A stretch of DNA of 63,602 bases from a virus. The stretch lies in the IMG/VR virus record IMGVR_UViG_3300046003_002370, positions 1 to 63,602 of that record. One strand, 5' to 3'. Each line of letters starts with the position of its first letter. Within the stretch, counting starts at the first letter, position 1. Position numbers and translations under genes: made by a program. The notes under the pieces were generated by a model. It was not told the origin of the DNA, did not search any database, and saw only the letters and a list, made by a program, of their open reading frames with translations. Below are positions 60,193 to 63,602 of this stretch, in pieces.

Positions 60193-60360
60193 ATGACACC
60201 AAAAGAAAAAGCAGAGGAATTAGTAATTGAAATGAAAATAGATTATACAGTGCCTTATATTGTGGCCCAACAATGCGCATTAATAGCAGTTGATGAATTG
60301 ATAAAAGAAACTGGTAAAAAATATTGGTATGATGTTAAACGAGAAATAAAGGAATTATGA
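60193..60360 (+). CDS. Small hypothetical protein (55 aa)
   Basis: MTPKEKAEELVIEMKIDYTV then VAQQCALIAVDELIKETGKK is a pattern common to small proteins of Bacteroidota phages. Overlaps the next gene by ATGA. Function unknown. Confidence 0.75.
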   Translation: MTPKEKAEELVIEMKIDYTVPYIVAQQCALIAVDELIKETGKKYWYDVKREIKEL

Positions 60361-60641
60361 GTACAACATTTGGAATATTAAGAATTGAAGTCGATCACGA
60401 TAAATTAGTAGACGAAGACGGCGAACTATTAGAATATATATCTGAAAATATATTTGAACCTATATTTTTTAGATCGATGAACAACTGCAGATGGCTAAAT
60501 AGTATTGCCAGGCATATAAGTGATGATACTAAAGTGTATGCTTTAGATAATTCGGCGCAAGGCGTATATACAATTAAGGATTTGAAAGATCTTTTAGAAC
60601 GAGACAAGCAGTCTTACAGACACAATACGATTAACAATTGA
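60357..60641 (+). CDS. Hypothetical protein (94 aa)
   Basis: MSTTFGILRIEVDHDKLVDE, then ISENIFEPIFFRSMNNCRWL and HISDDTKVYALDNSAQGVYT: a small alpha/beta protein. Its 3' end overlaps promoter copy 11, so regulation is nested in coding sequence. Function unknown. Confidence 0.7.
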   Translation: MSTTFGILRIEVDHDKLVDEDGELLEYISENIFEPIFFRSMNNCRWLNSIARHISDDTKVYALDNSAQGVYTIKDLKDLLERDKQSYRHNTINN

Positions 60642-60656
60642 TAATATAAATGTAAC
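60614..60656 (+). promoter_or_regulatory. 43-base promoter element, copy 11
   Basis: TTACAGAC, AATACGA, seven bases, TTGATAAT, ATGTAAC; lies partly in the 3' end of the 60357 gene. Precedes the 60675 gene. Confidence 0.8.
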
Positions 60657-60674
60657 CAATTAAATATAAACAAA

Positions 60675-61052
60675 ATGAAAGAATTAGTAAACAATATTTT
60701 TGACAAAGAAATCACATCAGCATTAGATGGTTTCCCAAGTGTGTATTCAAAAGATGATTTGATTTGCGTAGTAAACCGTATTCGTCTTGAAATAAACGAG
60801 TTAGAGCAGCCAAAGCCTGAGCTTGATAAAGCATTATTGAGGAAGGCAATTGAAGAAGCGGTAGCTCAATTTACTAGACAGTTAGAACGTAATGACAATG
60901 AGTACATTGATTACGGCAGCGCGGAGTTCAATATTGAATATAATAATGTGCTTAACCTAGAGAGCATTGATCTTAATATAGATAATGTTACAGATTCGCT
61001 TGAGGGTACATTAGAAGAAGTATTCTACGAAATTTTAGATATAAAAGAATAA
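60675..61052 (+). CDS. Hypothetical protein (125 aa)
   Basis: Strongly acidic, helical. Text such as DDLICVVNRIRLEINELEQP near residue 29 and DLNIDNVTDSLEGTLEEVFY at the end. No family recognised. Directly downstream of promoter copy 11. Confidence 0.65.
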   Translation: MKELVNNIFDKEITSALDGFPSVYSKDDLICVVNRIRLEINELEQPKPELDKALLRKAIEEAVAQFTRQLERNDNEYIDYGSAEFNIEYNNVLNLESIDLNIDNVTDSLEGTLEEVFYEILDIKE

Positions 61053-61073
61053 TTAACAATTAAATTAAATATT

Positions 61074-61301
61074 ATGACAAATGTAAATTTAGCGGAAACG
61101 CTACAGGTTGAAAGTAGTGCTATCTTTGAAGTAACTTACTATCCAAACGTCGAAAGATTATTTGTGTTCTTTAAGAACGGTAGAGAGTATGAGTACTTAA
61201 ATGTTCCTAATCATGTTATGAGCGGCTTAAGAGACGCATCGTCTAAAGGTAAATTCCTTAACAAGTATGTATTAGCTCAATACCGCTTTAAAAAAGTATA
61301 A
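61074..61301 (+). CDS. KTSC-domain protein
   Basis: 75 residues. VESSAIFEVTYYPNVERLFV then FFKNGREYEYLNVPNHVMSG and SKGKFLNKYVLAQYRFK match the KTSC domain (usual length about 60-70) in order. The domain occurs fused to lysyl-tRNA synthetase and alone in phages, where its role is unknown. The neighbouring tRNA-like gene makes a tRNA link worth noting. Confidence 0.8.
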   Translation: MTNVNLAETLQVESSAIFEVTYYPNVERLFVFFKNGREYEYLNVPNHVMSGLRDASSKGKFLNKYVLAQYRFKKV

Positions 61302-61304
61302 GTT

Positions 61305-61313
61305 GCTATACAC
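61305..61313 (+). repeat. GCTATACAC word, intergenic
   Basis: Four bases after the KTSC gene stop, upstream of the tRNA-like gene. Confidence 0.8.
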
Positions 61314-61404
61314 GCCGACTCAGGGTGCAGTGAGTTCGTTAAACAAGAACTGTACAAATAGCTAAGCTGTGTAAAGCGGTTGACGATTAATCAATTAGAA
61401 GCTA

Positions 61405-61473
61405 AGTCAGGTGGCAGATTGGTATGTATTGGATTTTAATCCTAACAAGCAGGTTCGAATCCTGCCCTGACTA
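61405..61473 (+). tRNA. tRNA-like gene, best anticodon reading UUA
   Basis: Acceptor AGTCAGG/CCTGACT (7 bp) with discriminator A; T arm GCAGG-TTCGAAT-CCTGC (5 bp, canonical loop); D arm short (GCA/TGT, 8-base loop with GG). Anticodon arm TTGGA-TTTTAAT-CCTAA has an A-C mismatch at the loop end, a G-U pair and a 3-base variable loop, giving anticodon UUA, complementary to the TAA stop codon. Alternative: a 6-base loop in a GGA/TCC stem, a damaged lysine (UUU) tRNA. No CCA is encoded. It is 69 nt, slightly short. Confidence 0.75.
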
Positions 61474-61487
61474 CTAAATTTAACATC

Positions 61488-61649
61488 ATGAGTAGAACAG
61501 TAAAACAACAGTACAGAAAGTCAAGAAGATTTGATAGATCTTGTAGGAATAGTGGATCATGCTCTTATTGCAGAGGCAATAGATTACACAGTTCTAACAC
61601 AAGACTACAAGCATCGTCTTACAGACTAAACACGAACAATGATCGATAA
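61488..61649 (+). CDS. Small Cys-rich basic protein (53 aa)
   Basis: MSRTVKQQYRKSRRFDRSCR and NSGSCSYCRGNRLHSSNTR; three Cys in an RSC-x6-C-x2-C order and a basic N-terminus suit a small zinc/nucleic-acid binder. Its last codons lie inside promoter copy 12. The arrangement with two Cys pairs is common in phage small proteins. Confidence 0.6.
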   Translation: MSRTVKQQYRKSRRFDRSCRNSGSCSYCRGNRLHSSNTRLQASSYRLNTNNDR

Positions 61650-61661
61650 TATTAATGTAAC
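61619..61661 (+). promoter_or_regulatory. 43-base promoter element, copy 12
   Basis: TTACAGAC, ACACGA, seven bases, TCGATAAT, ATGTAAC. Overlaps the end of the 61488 gene. Precedes the 61676 gene. Confidence 0.75.
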
Positions 61662-61675
61662 TAAAACAAATCAAT

Positions 61676-62173
61676 ATGAATATATTTTATTTAGACAAAG
61701 ACCCTGATAAAGCAGCTTCAATGATGTACAATAAGCACGTTGTAAAAATGATCTTAGAATCCGCACAGTTATTATGTACTGCACATATTATGTTAGATGG
61801 CGATGATGCTGATGTACCATACAAAATGACTCACAAAAATCATCCGTCAGCTATATGGGCGCGTGAGTCTGCGGATAATTATGCATGGTTATACTTCCAC
61901 ATGCTAGCGCTTGGCGAAGAGTATACTAAACGTTATGGTAAAAAACATTTAACTATAACAAAGTGTGAAGAATGTTTAGGCAATATACCAGGTGGTATGT
62001 TAAACTTAGGTTCAACACCAATGCCTCAATGCATGCCTGATGAATACAAAGTTCCTGGTGATAGTGTAACAGCTTACTGGAATTATTACGAAGCTGAAAA
62101 AATTAAAGTACGAAATAGTAACGAAGAAATAAGAACAAGACCTAAGCAATATGAAAGCAACAGTAGAATTTAA
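61676..62173 (+). CDS. Pyrimidine-dimer glycosylase-like phage protein
   Basis: 165 residues. MNIFYLDKDPDKAASMMYNK then HVVKMILESAQLLCTAH, with HKNHPSAIWARESADNYAWL, matches the conserved N-terminal block of the T4 endonuclease V-like (Pyr_excise) family in order. Catalysis as in T4 would need a terminal amine; the start Met-Asn here differs from T4, so activity is uncertain. It may instead be a conserved DNA-repair-related phage protein. Confidence 0.65.
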   Translation: MNIFYLDKDPDKAASMMYNKHVVKMILESAQLLCTAHIMLDGDDADVPYKMTHKNHPSAIWARESADNYAWLYFHMLALGEEYTKRYGKKHLTITKCEECLGNIPGGMLNLGSTPMPQCMPDEYKVPGDSVTAYWNYYEAEKIKVRNSNEEIRTRPKQYESNSRI

Positions 62174-62393
62174 TTTACCAGAAGATAGTTATGATTATGC
62201 TATACACAATATGGCATCTGATCTGGCAGGTTTATTGTGGGAATTAACTCATAATGCAAAAAAGCAATGCGAGCAAGAAGTTGATAATATTGATCCTATT
62301 AATCAAAATATTTATGACGGCATAGACATAGTATTTGATAAAATAAACAAATTATTAACTGAATATAATATAGACCCAGATAAATTAGGATAA
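62151..62393 (+). CDS. Small hypothetical protein (80 aa)
   Basis: MKATVEFNLPEDSYDYAIHN with MASDLAGLLWELTHNAKKQC is a pattern known from many phages (function unknown). Its start overlaps the preceding gene by 23 bases. An in-frame GCTATACAC encodes AIH at 62199. Confidence 0.7.
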   Translation: MKATVEFNLPEDSYDYAIHNMASDLAGLLWELTHNAKKQCEQEVDNIDPINQNIYDGIDIVFDKINKLLTEYNIDPDKLG

Positions 62394-62394
62394 T

Positions 62395-62610
62395 ATGGAA
62401 AATGATGTTTTTGATAAAGATTATTTAAACGATTTAGCAAGTAATAAAGTTGGATCTAAATTGCAATGTTTATTGCGTGAGGATATGGCTAAGTATCTTG
62501 ATTTGGGCATAAACTGTGACACAGTAGAAGACATGATTGCATCACACAAAAGAGAAGTAAAAGTATGGAGTTATATATTCCAATTAATAGAACAAGATAA
62601 TAAATTATGA
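62395..62610 (+). CDS. Small hypothetical protein (71 aa)
   Basis: MENDVFDKDYLNDLASNKVG with QCLLREDMAKYLDLGINCD. Acidic helical protein. It overlaps the phosphoesterase start by 4 bases (ATGA-type). No family recognised. Confidence 0.65.
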   Translation: MENDVFDKDYLNDLASNKVGSKLQCLLREDMAKYLDLGINCDTVEDMIASHKREVKVWSYIFQLIEQDNKL

Positions 62611-63284
62611 AAATATGGCATATATCAGATACTCATACGTATCACGACTTACTAACTATTCCTCAAGGAATTGATATGGTAATACATTCTGGAGATTGTA
62701 GTAATCCTCGTGATCCATATACTAATGAACCAGAGGTTAGAGATTTTATTGATTGGTATAAAAAGTTACCTATCAAATATAAAATATATGTAGCGGGCAA
62801 TCATGATACAAGCATTGAAAAAGGTTTAATAAATAAAGTAGATTTTAAAGAAGAAAATATTGTATATTTAGAAAATGAATATGTAACTATTGAAGGTATT
62901 AAAATCTTTGGCTCACCTCATACGCCACAGTTTGGTCAATGGGCATTTATGAAAGGGCGCCCTAAGCTTGATAGATTCTGGAAACTTGCTATACACAAAC
63001 CTTGTGATATTATTGTTACTCACGGGCCTCCTAAAGGCGTTTTAGACAAGTCTTTCGATCGTGATGACAATATGGAATCTTGCGGGGATAAGTCTTTATT
63101 AAATTTAGTATTAGAGATGCAACCTGCTTATATGTGCTTTGGTCACATACACAACTGTAAAGATATTATTAATGCAGGAATGTTAAAGTTAAGTGCTTAT
63201 GATACGTGGTTTAGTAATGGATCAGTAGTAACTGATGGTAAATTTGGAAAATTAACTAGTAATGGTAATATATTTGAAATATGA
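62607..63284 (+). CDS. Calcineurin-like metallophosphoesterase
   Basis: 225 residues. The metal-binding blocks read ISDTH (near residue 6), HSGDCSNP (28), AGNHD (63), THGPP (139) and FGHIH (174), in the usual order for a two-metal phosphoesterase. The substrate cannot be told from sequence; phage relatives act on nucleotides or RNA/DNA ends. An in-frame GCTATACAC encodes AIH at 62988. It overlaps the next gene by four bases. Confidence 0.88.
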   Translation: MKIWHISDTHTYHDLLTIPQGIDMVIHSGDCSNPRDPYTNEPEVRDFIDWYKKLPIKYKIYVAGNHDTSIEKGLINKVDFKEENIVYLENEYVTIEGIKIFGSPHTPQFGQWAFMKGRPKLDRFWKLAIHKPCDIIVTHGPPKGVLDKSFDRDDNMESCGDKSLLNLVLEMQPAYMCFGHIHNCKDIINAGMLKLSAYDTWFSNGSVVTDGKFGKLTSNGNIFEI

Positions 63285-63559
63285 AAGAGGAAACTAAATG
63301 TTATTGCGGTCATACAACTTATTGTGACTGCGGGCCTGAAACACTTGAAGAAGCTGCTGAAAAAACTTACAAAAAATTATATGAAGGAGAACCTCTTACA
63401 CAAGATGTGCCAATTCATGCTTTTAAACAAGGTGCTAAATGGCAACAAGAAAGAAGTTATAGTGAAAAGGAAGTTAAATATATAATTTCAGAAGCTCTAC
63501 AATCAGCATTAGTAAAAGTTGATTTAGAACAATGGTTTAAACAATTTAAAAAGAAATAA
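63281..63559 (+). CDS. Small hypothetical protein with Cys-rich start (92 aa)
   Basis: CYCGHTTYCDCG at residues 7-18 (four Cys) precedes ETLEEAAEKTYKK and WQQERSYSEKE. The last part is the same as 1-86, across the circular junction, and is paralogous to the 536 gene. The Cys may bind zinc. Role unknown. Confidence 0.75.
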   Translation: MKEETKCYCGHTTYCDCGPETLEEAAEKTYKKLYEGEPLTQDVPIHAFKQGAKWQQERSYSEKEVKYIISEALQSALVKVDLEQWFKQFKKK

Positions 63560-63599
63560 AAAATAGAAATTAAAAAAATATGAAAACAGCAGTAGAATT
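63474..63599. repeat. Terminal overlap, right copy
   Basis: Identical to 1-126. The last three bases (TCC) do not match CAT at 127-129, as expected at an assembly end. Confidence 0.9.
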
Positions 63600-63602
63600 T
63601 CC

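Noticed and set aside
1-63602. Lysogeny functions or CRISPR arrays
   Set aside because: No integrase, repressor pair, partition genes or regularly spaced repeats were seen; the repeated 43-base elements are promoters between genes, not a CRISPR array.

Overview
This window is essentially one complete genome of a tailed, podovirus-like phage of a Bacteroidota host. Bases 1-126 recur exactly at 63474-63599, so the map is circular or circularly permuted and unique length is about 63.47 kb. Four things suggest a Bacteroidota (flavobacterial or related) host: A+T of roughly two thirds, A-rich leaders without clear Shine-Dalgarno motifs, a structural block resembling crAss-like and Cellulophaga-type podoviruses, and small-protein families common in such phages. 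Host and taxonomy are inferences; no host gene or integrase is present.

The genes form two opposing blocks. Rightward genes run from about 55.2 kb through the end of the window and on from base 1 to 13.5 kb. Leftward genes run from 54.7 kb down to 13.56 kb. The blocks converge on a bidirectional terminator at 13.5 kb and diverge from an unusual 515-base intergenic region (54723-55237) that joins an A/T-rich tract to a GC-rich island.

Left part of the rightward block (1-13.5 kb): small genes, a regulator and a sigma-70-family factor; an ERF annealing protein with a RecE-like exonuclease, interrupted by a GIY-YIG endonuclease; a small OB-like ssDNA-binding protein; a highly structured 330-nt non-coding RNA with its own terminator; a T7-gp4-like primase-helicase; and a nucleotide cluster. 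That cluster holds a thymidylate-synthase-fold enzyme carrying the dCMP-type Asp, a GIY-YIG/MazG fusion, a second MazG-like protein, an endonuclease-I-like nuclease and a B12-dependent class II ribonucleotide reductase. I see no DNA or RNA polymerase gene, so the phage probably uses host polymerases steered by its own sigma factor.

Right part of the rightward block (55.2-63.6 kb): about 25 small genes in short units. Twelve copies of a 43-base promoter-like element (a thirteenth is at 5.1 kb) precede most units, with invariant internal spacing. A 9-base word, GCTATACAC, is strongly over-represented here. A tRNA-like gene whose best fold has anticodon UUA lies in this arm, as does a gene whose frame continues through two TAA codons.

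Leftward block (13.5-54.7 kb): small basic proteins, tail fibres, a lysis cassette (small membrane proteins, GH24 lysozyme, candidate u-spanin), a GroEL/GroES pair, a large fibre, terminase, portal, scaffold, major capsid protein, head-tail and tail-tube proteins, two ejected internal proteins and a 2785-residue giant virion protein.

All function names come from reading translated sequence by eye. No database search was run.
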